Positions 47,891-61,731 are shown, numbered from the stretch's first letter. The stretch: DNA of 64,000 bases from Siphonodentalium dalli (GCA_032622095.1 CP136068.1:133991989-134055988); one strand, 5' to 3'. Numbers and translations are program-made. Notes: generated from the sequence alone by a model not told the origin.

Positions 47891-48853
47891 TGTATCATAC
47901 GGCAGTTTGAAGCGATATATTGTTTAGATTGTGTGTTTATATTAGATGTCGATATGTTGTGTTTGAGTGATGGTGGTAACACAACATTTTTTTCAGATAA
48001 AGCTCAAAGTTTGACGTGATTGTCTCAAAATAACTTCCATAAACTGTCGATCAGCTCAGTAAGGGCGGGTAAGCCGTGTCTTTTCATTGGTTTGGTGGTA
48101 TCCTACATCAGGTTCCAAATGTCACACCCTTAGCTATGACAAATGTGTGATGCCAGGATTAATACTGGATGGAAATTTCAATTTGTTGAATGTTTAGGTT
48201 GTTTTGTTTAACAATTATCAGGAACTTTATATCAAATATTTGGAGGAAGACAAACCTACAAAAAATAAAAAACACTTAGTGAAATTCCGAGAATGACTTA
48301 AATAGTTTAATTTGCCGAATCGTGTATCGTGTATTGATCTCCAATGCACATTTGACTATTGTTTGACACATTTGATGTCATTTTGGGACGTTAAGTAAGT
48401 AAAGAATTAACAATATGTAGACAACTGGTAATAATAGAGGATGGTCATTGACCGTTACAAATAATCATGCACTCGATGCGGTACGAAGTGATGTTGTAAT
48501 GTTCAATACTAACATATTGCTATCATTAATATATTGTGATAGTCTTGAATGTGCAGTCCTCCTTAACATGTCCTTTTGAATTTTCACCAACATTTTCAGA
48601 GAGCCTTGCAACAGTTTTGGCCACATGAAACATTAAATAACATTTTGAAATCCAGTAAATAAGATATCTTATCGATCTCTGGTTTTGCCAAAGTGGGATA
48701 TGAGTCCACGAGCAATCAAAGTTCACACATCATAATAACTACCTATTAACGATACACGAAAATCATCATCGCACACACAAAATGCTCTTTAATGACATAA
48801 CATGGGACCACAATGTCCATATAATGCAATCAGCGTACAATGGTTTATAAATA

Positions 48854-49777
48854 GGCGTTATAGTGATTGAGAGGTTGCTGCTTTGTATAATCGTTCGAGT
48901 TTCGGCTCAGCGTCAAACAAGAAAGCAACACCGCATACCTATGAATATAAGTTGTTCTCGCCATATGTTGCTTGATGTGCATGTTTTTCCGTACATTGAT
49001 AATTTAGTCCCGACTAATTTGTGAGTTAAATGGTTGTGAATGTCAATCGGATTCATATATGTTACAAACAGAAGATATTGAGTTTCCGGGCAAGACTAAT
49101 TAAAATTCAATCTTCTATATCTCCGGCGGATATCATATCTGTATTAGTTCTTAGGGACGTGGGTCATGACTATACATGTATAGCAATCTCTCATGCTAAT
49201 ACATTTTATTGATACATAGGTCATAGTGCGATAATCCCCATTGAACATGCACATTGGTGTTGCATTTATGATTGCCGTTAGATTCTAACCATAATCACGC
49301 AATTCACAAGCAAACCAGAATGTCACTAAAAAGTTTGTTTTATCCACGGTTCTTTTGAGTCTGGTGGCATTTGAAATGGATAAAATGGTAAGTAATGAAA
49401 ATATGTAGGCTATTAACACAATTGAAATGGCAACAGGCATAAGGCAATTCACAATAGACACTCGTCATTAGTCCTGATATATAGATATTCAAATTGTGTT
49501 TACGGTTTGGACTATGGAGACTATGCCATATCGCAACATACAGTGTATTCTTATGGGTGGCGGAAAGACAGCGCCGATCTTACCGCGGAAGCAATATACT
49601 CAGTCCATACATAAGCCACCTACCCCCAAACTGGCAGATAGGCGAAAGTTATTTTCACTTAACATGGACCTCATATCAGTGTTACTGATCGGGATTTATA
49701 ACACATTCGTCGTCGATCTAGTGTTTTAAACTCGAACGATTATACAAAGCAGCAACCTCTCAAATCACTATAACGCC
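48854..49777. mobile_element. 924 bp MITE with 50 bp TIRs and TA target duplication (left arm)
   Basis: The left end GGCGTTATAGTGATT...GCTGCTTTGTATAATCG...GAGTTT (48854 onward, about 51 bases) is the complement of the right end (to 49777) except for a one-base indel. TA stands on both sides (48852-48853 and 49778-49779). TA duplication fits Tc1/mariner, PIF-Harbinger-like or similar groups. There is no transposase. It lies inside the 5.6 kb element. Confidence 0.8.
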
Positions 49778-50419
49778 TAATGTTTTATGGGGATACAAGT
49801 CACTGAGTTACATTCAGTGTGATGTAATCAACTAACAATAACTGGTGTATAGTGTTGTGTTCTTGTTCACCCAGTATAGTCATTTTTGTTTCTCAAGAAA
49901 ACCTGGACATGCCATGCTCAAGTGCCCATTGCTGTAAATGCATGGAATCACATTGTATGACTCATATTCAATGACAATGTGGGAATAATAAATGTATTTC
50001 TCAGATCCATCTGTCTCTATAAACATGTCGTCACTGGAGTCATGTTTAACCTTTAGTCACTGAACGTTAATTGAATGGTAAGCCATCAGAGCCATGTAAT
50101 TTTTATGATTGATAAAAGCAAATGTTGCTCATCTTTATGAAGATAACATATATGTTAATGTTATTCCATTCCAAAATAGTATTATTAAAAAGTTAACTTA
50201 TCGACTATCGGCACCAGAGCAAACAAACCATTTAAACGGTTGTTGAAAACAACTGGCACTTCAACAACAAATCCAGCGCAAAGCATCACAAAAGGAAGTC
50301 TTTTTTCTGGCTGTTGTACTTCTTCGCAAAATTGAAATGACATCTATATTATGGGATGCCATCTTGTATTTTGAGATCCATCTTATAGCGAGTGTGGTTC
50401 TAACATAATTATGTCGCAC

Positions 50420-50530
50420 TAAACGATACGATACGATTTATTTGCATAAACACCAATATGCTAACAATACAATTCATAATAAAACAATAAACAATTAATA
50501 CAAAAAAATACATGTGAACACTAAATGACA
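50420..50530 (-). repeat. Short LINE-3'-end-like segment
   Basis: ACGATACGATTTATTTGCAT followed by A-rich sequence resembles 3' tails of some LINEs in invertebrates. No coding part is attached. Resemblance only; the mirror copy lies at about 53902-54012. Confidence 0.2.
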
Positions 50531-52211
50531 TCTACAACTGCGCATTTGTTGTTTTATTCTTGGTTAGGATTCTCAGAGATACCTTTGTGCGCATTGTTTT
50601 AACTTTCGATATGAGGAATGTTGAGTTTTGTGTTTATTATTTCGCAAATTAAAAGATATGTTGATAACAGAACTACTACTTCATGTGACTATTGTAATGA
50701 AATGAATGTGATGAATCGACACAATATATATACAACTGGAGACGTCATTTGTCCTGTTTTCCCGTATTTGTTTTCACGAAGTGTTATAAATTCGCGACAT
50801 GACAAAGCTCATATGATTTTTTGTTTATATAGTTGACCACCATATTTTGGTCTCCGTCATCACGCAAACAATAAATTGCCATGTAATAATGGAAACATAC
50901 ACATAAGTAATACCATATGAGACGTTTATTTGCCCGCATATCGTACTAGTTGTTTACAAAGTGTTGACATTAAACTTAAATGCCATATTGGCCGCCATTA
51001 TGGCGCAATACTTGGTGTGACTTCAAACTTTTTGTTTCTTTATCGTATTCAGCACAAATGAAATCCAAAATGTATGCTCATTTCGTTTTGGCCTGTACTA
51101 CTATCCACAGTGACCCATTTGTGTGGAAGTTTGTGACTGTAGGGGTGATCAAGTTTTTGTCTAATTATTTCATCAATTAATAATAAAGATCAATGCTGAA
51201 TCTAATGTGTGATATGAAATATTCTATGTAGTCAGTACAATGATATATAATAAACCACTGGGGACATTCCTTTTCTGAATTTGTCGTATGTCCGTTACTA
51301 AGTCTTGAATTTAAAATTGGCCGCCATATTGAACGCCATCTTCGATTATGATACTCTTTTAATAACAAATTTGGGTGGCAATTTCTCTGGCCAAATTGCA
51401 TGTGTATTCTACATTTAATAAAACAAAATACTGCGCATTATGCGATCATTCGTGGTTCCAATTCCAGGCGACAACTTTAGTTCGAATTTTATGACATTGA
51501 ACGGCGGAATAAATTTTTGACTTTTATTTTTCTAATTGATAAGATGTATTATTGGTGAAACTAATGTTCCATATGAAATACTATTCGATATGGTCACTAA
51601 AATAATATACATTTAACCACTTGGGATGTTCCTTTTCAGGATTTTTCGTATGTCTCTTCACTAAGTCTTAAAATAAAAACTGAATGCCATATTGGACGCC
51701 ATCTTGGAGTTTGATACTTATCTAATAGTGAATATGGTTGGAAATTTGCATTTTACACTTGTTATATGTGTTCTACACTAAGTAAAAGGAAATACTACGC
51801 ACTGTTCTATCATTCTGGGATCCAATCCCCGGCGATGGCTATACCTAGAATTTTATGACATTGGGGGGGGGGTTAAGTTTTTGCCTATTATTGCTAAATT
51901 TGTAGGGTCAGGAAAATAAACTTAATACCTCCGGGTAGAAAATACTCCATTCTTTCCAAACATATATGACAAGATAAGCTCAATCCAGCGTGCTAGTTTT
52001 GTACAGAGTTGACGGGCGATAGTTTCTCTGAATCGTCATGATGTTTTGACGCATAACGTTACATTCTCCACCATGACGTCGTGAAATCTCAAACAAACCA
52101 GAAAAAATAACAATGTTCCGATCTAGTATCACCGTGTACCCCAAAATAACAAATAGAACATTCTGTTTTTGGTGATGTGCTTAACTTGTAGCCAATTGTG
52201 TATAGCTGGCC

Positions 52212-52220
52212 AACCGCACT
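52212..52220. other. Spacer at the palindrome centre
   Basis: AACCGCACT separates the two arms. Its first six bases continue the terminus of the left 5.6 kb element (…GGCCAACCGC), while the right element begins directly at GGCCAGC and lacks the outer GCGGTT. The centre is thus asymmetric and lies at an element end. Confidence 0.85.
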
Positions 52221-55200
52221 GGCCAGCTATACACAATTGGCTACAAGTTAAGCACATCACCAAAAACAGAATGTTCTATTTGTTATTTTGGGGTACATGG
52301 TGATACTAGATCGGAACATTGTTATTTTTTCTGGTTTGTTTGAGATTTCACGACGTCATGGTGGAGAATGTAACGTTATGCGTCAAAACATCATGACGAT
52401 TCAGAGAAACTATCGCCCGTCAACTCTGTACAAAACTAGCACGCTGGATTGAGCTTATCTTGTCATATATGTTTGGAAAGAATGGAGTATTTTCTACCCG
52501 GAGGTATTAAGTTTATTTTCCTGACCCTACAAATTTAGCAATAATAGGCAAAAACTTAACCCTCCCCCCAATGTCATAAAATTCTAGGTATAGCCATCGC
52601 CGGGGATTGGATCCCAGAATGATAGAACAGTGCGTAGTATTTCCTTTTACTTAGTGTAGAACACACATAACAAGTGTAAAATGCAAATTTCCAACCATAT
52701 TCACTATTAGATAAGTATCAAACTCCAAGATGGCGTCCAATATGGCATTCAGTTTTTATTTTAAGACTTAGTGAAGAGACATACGAAAAATCCTGAAAAG
52801 GAACATCCCAAGTGGTTAAATGTATATTATTTTAGTGACCATATCGAATAGTATTTCATATGGAACATTAGTTTCACCAATAATACATCTTATCAATTAG
52901 AAAAATAAAAGTCAAAAATTTATTCCGCCGTTCAATGTCATAAAATTCGAACTAAAGTTGTCGCCTGGAATTGGAACCACGAATGATCGCATAATGCGCA
53001 GTATTTTGTTTTATTAAATGTAGAATACACATGCAATTTGGCCAGAGAAATTGCCACCCAAATTTGTTATTAAAAGAGTATCATAATCGAAGATGGCGTT
53101 CAATATGGCGGCCAATTTTAAATTCAAGACTTAGTAACGGACATACGACAAATTCAGAAAAGGAATGTCCCCAGTGGTATATTATATATCATTGTACTGA
53201 CTACATAGAATATTTCATATCACACATTAGATTCAGCATTGATCTTTATTATTAATTGATGAAATAATTAGACAAAAACTTGATCACCCCTACAGTCACA
53301 AACTTCCACACAAATGGGTCACTGTGGATAGTAGTACAGGCCAAAACGAAATGAGCATACATTTTGGATTTCATTTGTGCTGAATACGATAAAGAAACAA
53401 AAAGTTTGAAGTCACACCAAGTATTGCGCCATAATGGCGGCCAATATGGCATTTAAGTTTAATGTCAACACTTTGTAAACAACTAGTACGATATGCGGGC
53501 AAATAAACGTCTCATATGGTATTACTTATGTGTATGTTTCCATTATTACATGGCAATTTATTGTTTGCGTGATGACGGAGACCAAAATATGGTGGTCAAC
53601 TATATAAACAAAAAATCATATGAGCTTTGTCATGTCTCGAATTTATAACACTTCGTGAAAACAAATACGGGAAAACAGGACAAATGACGTCTCCAGTTGT
53701 ATATATATTGTGTCGATTCATCACATTCATTTCATTACAATAGTCACATGAAGTAGTAGTTCTGTTATCAACATATCTTTTAATTTGCGAAATAATAAAC
53801 ACAAAACTCAACATTCCTCATATCGAAAGTTAAAACAATGCGCACAAAGGTATCTCTGAGAATCCTAACCAAGAATAAAACAACAAATGCGCAGTTGTAG
53901 ATGTCATTTAGTGTTCACATGTATTTTTTTGTATTAATTGTTTATTGTTTTATTATGAATTGTATTGTTAGCATATTGGTGTTTATGCAAATAAATCGTA
54001 TCGTATCGTTTAGTGCGACATAATTATGTTAGAACCACACTCGCTATAAGATGGATCTCAAAATACAAGATGGCATCCCATAATATAGATGTCATTTCAA
54101 TTTTGCGAAGAAGTACAACAGCCAGAAAAAAGACTTCCTTTTGTGATGCTTTGCGCTGGATTTGTTGTTGAAGTGCCAGTTGTTTTCAACAACCGTTTAA
54201 ATGGTTTGTTTGCTCTGGTGCCGATAGTCGATAAGTTAACTTTTTAATAATACTATTTTGGAATGGAATAACATTAACATATATGTTATCTTCATAAAGA
54301 TGAGCAACATTTGCTTTTATCAATCATAAAAATTACATGGCTCTGATGGCTTACCATTCAATTAACGTTCAGTGACTAAAGGTTAAACATGACTCCAGTG
54401 ACGACATGTTTATAGAGACAGATGGATCTGAGAAATACATTTATTATTCCCACATTGTCATTGAATATGAGTCATACAATGTGATTCCATGCATTTACAG
54501 CAATGGGCACTTGAGCATGGCATGTCCAGGTTTTCTTGAGAAACAAAAATGACTATACTGGGTGAACAAGAACACAACACTATACACCAGTTATTGTTAG
54601 TTGATTACATCACACTGAATGTAACTCAGTGACTTGTATCCCCATAAAACATTAGGCGTTATAGTGATTTGAGAGGTTGCTGCTTTGTATAATCGTTCGA
54701 GTTTAAAACACTAGATCGACGACGAATGTGTTATAAATCCCGATCAGTAACACTGATATGAGGTCCATGTTAAGTGAAAATAACTTTCGCCTATCTGCCA
54801 GTTTGGGGGTAGGTGGCTTATGTATGGACTGAGTATATTGCTTCCGCGGTAAGATCGGCGCTGTCTTTCCGCCACCCATAAGAATACACTGTATGTTGCG
54901 ATATGGCATAGTCTCCATAGTCCAAACCGTAAACACAATTTGAATATCTATATATCAGGACTAATGACGAGTGTCTATTGTGAATTGCCTTATGCCTGTT
55001 GCCATTTCAATTGTGTTAATAGCCTACATATTTTCATTACTTACCATTTTATCCATTTCAAATGCCACCAGACTCAAAAGAACCGTGGATAAAACAAACT
55101 TTTTAGTGACATTCTGGTTTGCTTGTGAATTGCGTGATTATGGTTAGAATCTAACGGCAATCATAAATGCAACACCAATGTGCATGTTCAATGGGGATTA

Positions 55201-57854
55201 TCGCACTATGACCTATGTATCAATAAAATGTATTAGCATGAGAGATTGCTATACATGTATAGTCATGACCCACGTCCCTAAGAACTAATACAGATATGAT
55301 ATCCGCCGGAGATATAGAAGATTGAATTTTAATTAGTCTTGCCCGGAAACTCAATATCTTCTGTTTGTAACATATATGAATCCGATTGACATTCACAACC
55401 ATTTAACTCACAAATTAGTCGGGACTAAATTATCAATGTACGGAAAAACATGCACATCAAGCAACATATGGCGAGAACAACTTATATTCATAGGTATGCG
55501 GTGTTGCTTTCTTGTTTGACGCTGAGCCGAAACTCGAACGATTATACAAAGCAGCAACCTCTCAATCACTATAACGCCTATTTATAAACCATTGTACGCT
55601 GATTGCATTATATGGACATTGTGGTCCCATGTTATGTCATTAAAGAGCATTTTGTGTGTGCGATGATGATTTTCGTGTATCGTTAATAGGTAGTTATTAT
55701 GATGTGTGAACTTTGATTGCTCGTGGACTCATATCCCACTTTGGCAAAACCAGAGATCGATAAGATATCTTATTTACTGGATTTCAAAATGTTATTTAAT
55801 GTTTCATGTGGCCAAAACTGTTGCAAGGCTCTCTGAAAATGTTGGTGAAAATTCAAAAGGACATGTTAAGGAGGACTGCACATTCAAGACTATCACAATA
55901 TATTAATGATAGCAATATGTTAGTATTGAACATTACAACATCACTTCGTACCGCATCGAGTGCATGATTATTTGTAACGGTCAATGACCATCCTCTATTA
56001 TTACCAGTTGTCTACATATTGTTAATTCTTTACTTACTTAACGTCCCAAAATGACATCAAATGTGTCAAACAATAGTCAAATGTGCATTGGAGATCAATA
56101 CACGATACACGATTCGGCAAATTAAACTATTTAAGTCATTCTCGGAATTTCACTAAGTGTTTTTTATTTTTTGTAGGTTTGTCTTCCTCCAAATATTTGA
56201 TATAAAGTTCCTGATAATTGTTAAACAAAACAACCTAAACATTCAACAAATTGAAATTTCCATCCAGTATTAATCCTGGCATCACACATTTGTCATAGCT
56301 AAGGGTGTGACATTTGGAACCTGATGTAGGATACCACCAAACCAATGAAAAGACACGGCTTACCCGCCCTTACTGAGCTGATCGACAGTTTATGGAAGTT
56401 ATTTTGAGACAATCACGTCAAACTTTGAGCTTTATCTGAAAAAAATGTTGTGTTACCACCATCACTCAAACACAACATATCGACATCTAATATAAACACA
56501 CAATCTAAACAATATATCGCTTCAAACTGCCGTATGATACATTTTGACCGACTTTCGTATTCATTGTTCGCAGCGTGTTGGCATTAAAATTAGCCGTCAT
56601 ATTGGGCGTCATCTTGGATTTTGGTTGTCTACTAAGACCAGATGTGGATGCAAATTTTACATTTTATGTTTCTTCGTTGTATTCAACACAAAGTAATTCC
56701 GAACGATTTGCTTAATTCTTTGCATTCTGTACAATAGTCACAAGTGCCGCCATTATGTGGACGTTTGTGACTGGGTGTTGATTAAGTTTTTGTTTACTAA
56801 TTCTCCAACTGATAAGATAGACTAACGGTGAAACTACTGTACCCTATGAGATATCGTCTATGTAGTCACTTCAATGATATACAATATGCCACAGGGGACG
56901 TCCCCTTTTAGTTCGTTCGTATGTGCGTTCGCTACGTGGTACAATTAAAATTGGACGCCATATTGGACGCCATTTTGTTGTATCATACTCTTCTAATAGT
57001 GAATATGGATGGAAATTCATACCTGTCACTTCGTATGTGTGTTGTACATTAAATAAAACAACTTACTGCGCATAATGCTATCACTCGTGGTTCCAATCCC
57101 AGTCGATAACTTTATTTCGAATTTTATGACATTGGATGGAGGAATACAGTTTTACCTATTAGCTTACCAATTGAAAAGATGTATTAATGGTCAAATTAAT
57201 GTTTGATATGAAATGTTATTCTATGTAGTCACTACAATAATATAGATTTTACCACTGGGGACGTTCCTTTTCGGGATTTTTCGTATGTCGCTTCACAGAG
57301 TCTTAAAATAAAATCTGAATGCCATATTGGATGCCATCTTGGATTTTGATACTCTTCTAATGGTGAATACGGTTGGAAATTCGAATTTTACATTTGTTAT
57401 GTGTGTTTTACTACGAAATAAAAGGAAATACTTCGCACTATTCTATCATTCTGGGATCCAATCCCAGGCGATGGCTATACTCAGCATTTTATGACATTGG
57501 GGGAGGGGTAAGTTTTATCCAATTAATTACAATATTGATAGGGATATGGTAATAAACTTACTAACTCCGGGTAGCAAATACTCCATTCTTTCCAAACATA
57601 TATGACAAGATAAGCTCAATCCAGCGTGCTAGTTTTGTACAGTGTTGACGGACGACAGTTTCTCTGAATCGTCATGATTTTTTTACGCATAACGTTACAT
57701 TCTCTACCATGACGTCGTGAAATCTCAAACAAACCAGAAAAAATAAGAATGTTCCAATCTGGTATCACCATGTACCAGATAATAACAAATAGAACGTTCT
57801 GTTTTTTGTTGATGTGCTTAACTTTTAACCAATTGTGTATAGCTGGTCAACCGC
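52221..57854. mobile_element. 5.6 kb TIR element, right-arm copy
   Basis: Mirror image of 46579-52217, complete at its outer end (GTCAACCGC at 57846-57854) but lacking the last GCGGTT at the palindrome centre. Its interior is in exact register with the left copy; I find a length difference of only one base over the element. Confidence 0.75.
54655..55578. mobile_element. 924 bp MITE, right-arm copy
   Basis: Exact mirror of 48854-49777, with the same TA flanks and the same length. The open frames inside it are the same in both copies. Confidence 0.8.
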
Positions 57855-58759
57855 TGAAAACAGGCTAATTTTTCGGTAGGGTACCTCCACAAATAGTCTT
57901 ACCAGACATAGCTGCCACCAATTCCGGCAAGGCCAAGAATCATTTTCATAAATGATATATATTTACCTTTCAGAAAAGGTTGGTTTCAACTTGTTCTACC
58001 GAGGGTAGGGGTATCCGACCACTTTTGGCGTTTGGCCGCTCCTCTATATCTCCGTTATTCTTTTATGCCGATGTAACTTTTGCTATACTTGTTTTTATGA
58101 CCTCTTTTTGATGTATGGATATAAGTATATATATATGGTCTCGTCAGATTAGTGTTTACAGTCATATATTTAAATCAATTTGTTATGCTATGTATTTTTA
58201 GTTATATAGTAGGTTCAATACCTTGAATAACATAGAGCCATTTCTTATGGATACTCAAGAATTTATTTCAATTCCTCCAATATTTATACTAAATTTGTGT
58301 CCTGATCTTATTTATATCCATACTTCACTATTGTAAGTGCCAAATGCCAGTCTTTCTATAATGTGATTTACTCTTTTTATTTTCTTACATATATTATGTG
58401 ACTGAAAGTCTGTTGAGAGATTGGTCTGACTTTTACAGGTGCCATATTTATTAAGTATATATGACTAAAGCTTTGATATGTTGATAGTTTGATGTTTATT
58501 TTATAATGCTAGTTAAACATTTAATTGGTTTTGACTCTAGTTATATCCTACATTGGATCGGTACCTGCACAAATTCAGATCTATTTCTTAATTTTGTTTT
58601 TTGTGCCAAATGCTATATATTTAAACAAATTTACACATATTTTTCTAGCAAACAGCTATTTTCTTACACATGTTGATTATCGTTATTTACCAATCAGAAT
58701 AAAAAGTTGTATTGTCATATACTCTCAATTTCTATTAGTTTGGGTTAGGTACATACACC

Positions 58760-59850
58760 TTGTTTAGAAAACAATGATGCTCTTTATTTCCAATGTATAC
58801 CCCTTTAAGTCATTCGAGGATTGATAAAGACATATATTGCTCTTTATTGATTATACAAATAGTCTCCATTTAATTAGTCATGTTCTATCATTCCCATGAG
58901 AATAGGCCTACTTTGTGAACATATGTATACCCTCAGGTCAAAAGTGTGGTTACAATCGAGCTAGTGTATGAACATATATGTACCCTACATATCTCGTAGT
59001 GTTATAGGACAAACGGTGTATACCCCTTTAATCCATCCAATTCTCTCTATTGGCTGCGTATCCCCCCTTCATGTACCGTTATGCTGGCTATCCTATGAGA
59101 ATAGGCCTACTGTGTGAACATATGTGTACATATCTTACGAGCTTATAATTGATGCTCTTTTTGTTGGTGTATGTCTCGTTATGTAGTCTTTTGGTGGCTT
59201 TTTCCATTTATCTTACAATAATAGGCCTACTTTGTGTGCATTTGTATACCATTTCTTACAGGTATTAAGTAACCCTCTGTAAGACTCATATATATGTCTT
59301 TAAAGGGGAGAGGGGGCTGATCCTTGTTTAAAACGCTCTTCATTAATTACCTGCCACAATAGGTGTACTGTGTGGACATATAGTACACAGAGGCTTGATC
59401 GAATATTTATCACCCGGGTGCTACCATCAATCATATAGTTAGTCAACATAACGCTCTCTTTATTTAATTTAGGAAGCTATTTTGAATTTAAACACCTCGT
59501 AGCACCAATCCTATCGTGTAAACATGCCTTGTCATTTATTGGGGAAGGTCCTGAATTGCGTATACGACAAATTTGTTTTGCAGTATATTGCTCTTTATTG
59601 ATAGGACTCTTCGTTCATTGAATATATTGATCTCAAAATAATAGGTCTACTATACGAGCTTATGTATACCATTTCCGTGCATCTAATATAATATTTTGGT
59701 GAACTCTATATAAGACGCATACGTGTACCTTTAAGTACTAGAGGGTTGATTATAATCATATTTTATGTGAAACGCTCTTGATTATTCACTTGTCGCAATA
59801 GGTCTACTGTGTGGACATATGTGTATCACTATATATTCATCAGGCTTTTA
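58760..59850. repeat. Degenerate satellite-like repeats (right arm)
   Basis: Mirror of 44590-45680, with AATAGGCCTACTNTGTGNACA words and GCTCTTTATT words. A few differences from the left arm, such as ATTATGTAGTC against ACTACCTAACG-type changes, are visible. Confidence 0.6.
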
Positions 59851-60068
59851 TTGCATTGTAAGTATTGCTCTTGCCCCCCCCCATTATAGATTAGGGTTTG
59901 ACTTCGTTTAAGCTGTTAAGACTATTACTAGTTTTATAGCTGTATCTGTGATTTTCGGTTGGAAGAAAAAGTCATTGTGCACGTTGAAATCACTAATTAT
60001 CGGCGAGGAGCTTACACCTTCAGTTAGCATTTTGTGTTGCAAAGTCAACTCCATCATGGAATTGATTT

Positions 60069-60398
60069 TTACCAGCGTTGGACCCATACCCCTGATTGGG
60101 GGGGTGTACTAACTTTATTTTTTTTAGGTTGGTTCTTAATATAACCTTGTGGGATAGGGGCGGTGGGGGGGGGGGGCTGCAACTGTTCAAACCCCTCATC
60201 TTCATCATCCGTCCAATCTATTTCTGCCATTTCTATTTCAATGACAATATCCCAATCTATTTCTGGAGGCTCATCTGCATAATCTACTTCTATACCATCA
60301 TCAAACTCTTCTTCTTCATCTTCCTCCTCATACAAATATCTAATTTGCCAGATTGGATCTGGCATTTCTACCCTTAACGCAGCTAACCATACAAACAT
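60069..60398 (-). CDS. Acidic 109-codon ORF, right-arm copy
   Basis: The minus-strand frame starts at 60398. It reads MFVWLAALRVEMPDPIWQIR, a Glu/Asp-rich stretch of about 55 residues with two repeated EIDW motifs (PEIDWD and AEIDWTDDED), then a run of prolines encoded by a C run and a basic tail. No known domain. The left-arm copy is frameshifted, and the C run also differs in length, so at most one copy is intact. It could be a chance frame in repetitive DNA; no introns or promoter seen. Confidence 0.25.
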   Translation of the reverse strand: MFVWLAALRVEMPDPIWQIRYLYEEEDEEEEFDDGIEVDYADEPPEIDWDIVIEIEMAEIDWTDDEDEGFEQLQPPPPTAPIPQGYIKNQPKKNKVSTPPQSGVWVQRW

Positions 60399-61731
60399 AT
60401 TTTTTTATTAATTGATAATTGGGGTATAGAGGTGAATATATTTTATCGCCATTATGTTTCGCTTATATAGTTGCATGTTTTTTTATTTCCTCTGTACGTA
60501 CAATTTTTTACGATTTTGGTGAACATGCACGACTAGGAAACATTCCGCAAACCATCTGCATTATTGTAACTTGAGCCATGCACGCGATGATAAATCAAAC
60601 CTTTCCGTATGAGGAAACTGTGTGTTATTTTACTAAATCTTTATTTGTCACGTCCGTTATTATGAATAGGTTAATGTCCCGGATACTGCTTTCTATAGTT
60701 ACACAACAGTCAATTTTGTTTTTCGCCTGTTTGCTTTTGTTTGGTTAGCAGGGGGCTGAAGGTAGGTTTGTGATTTATTTATATTTCTTTCCGAGTTCTG
60801 AATTCAATTGCACCTGAAAATCGAGTATACTAACTATCTCATCCCTTGACTCACCTTTCCTTATTTTGTTCCACCAATTCGCCTATGTTTTGGCTATAGC
60901 TTATATATTGGTGCGTTTTTATGTCCCCAACTTGAAGTTGATGGGTATATAGTCGACATCTCCTTCCGTACGTTCGTACATTGTACGTCCTTCCATTTTG
61001 CATTATTGTTTAGCAACCGCTGGGCAGATTTAGCTGATATGGTGATAGAGTAGCATGGGGAACAGCTACATGCATAGCCCGGTTTCGTCCACACATTTTC
61101 ACCAGAGTTATGACCCTTTTTTTACTTAGATAATTCAATTTTGTCTGTTTTTGAATTGTTATTCAGCAACAGCTGGGCGTGTTTAGCTGATATTTGGTAT
61201 GTTGATAGAGCAGCATAGGTGAACAGCTACATGCATAGCGCGGGTTTCGTCCACCCTTTTTCACCTGCGTTATGGCCTTTTTTTAACTTAGAAAATTCAA
61301 TTGTCTCTTGTTTTTGGGTTTCCAGATGATAGCGCGAGTTTTGGTGGTACGATTGCAAATCCCGTAGTTTGTGGATCAGTTATATCAAAATACATGTCAA
61401 GTGCGAATTTGGGTATAATCTGATGATTTTTGTCAGAGTTATGGGTCTTTTTTCAACTTAGAAAATTTGAAATTTTGCTTGATTTTGGGTTTCAGGATCG
61501 TTTGTTTTTGAGTTTCCGCGTCCATGCTTATTCCGAATTGCTGGGGGGTGAAATATCATGCGACAGCGTACCTCTTGTATATTATATTGCGTAGTGCTGC
61601 AGTATAATAGGGCCCTGCGAATATTTTTTCTTTCTTCTGTTTCGATTTGATTCGAATCATCGGTACCAGTTTCATTGAATTATATACCATAGATACATTG
61701 CAAGACTGGTATAACTGATCTAGCTAAATTG

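Larger units (their letters stand above)
46579..52217. mobile_element. 5.6 kb TIR element with tandem-repeat TIRs, left-arm copy
   Basis: Both ends read GCGGTTGRCCAGCTATACAC inward. The inverted repeats are about 1.25-1.3 kb (46579-47890 and 50960-52217) and are clearly diverged from each other, unlike the two palindrome arms. Each TIR is made of roughly three to four units of about 360-380 bases, carrying CCAAGATGGCGTCCAATATGG, CCCAGTGGTAAA-like and AATGTCATAAAATTC words. The interior (47890-50960) has no recognisable transposase. Target duplication not evident. Confidence 0.75.

Noticed and set aside
49494-49729. Overlapping plus-strand frames of 64 and 77 codons, repeated in the mirror arm
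   Set aside because: Identity between the arms extends equally over non-coding DNA, so it is no evidence of coding. They lie inside a MITE.
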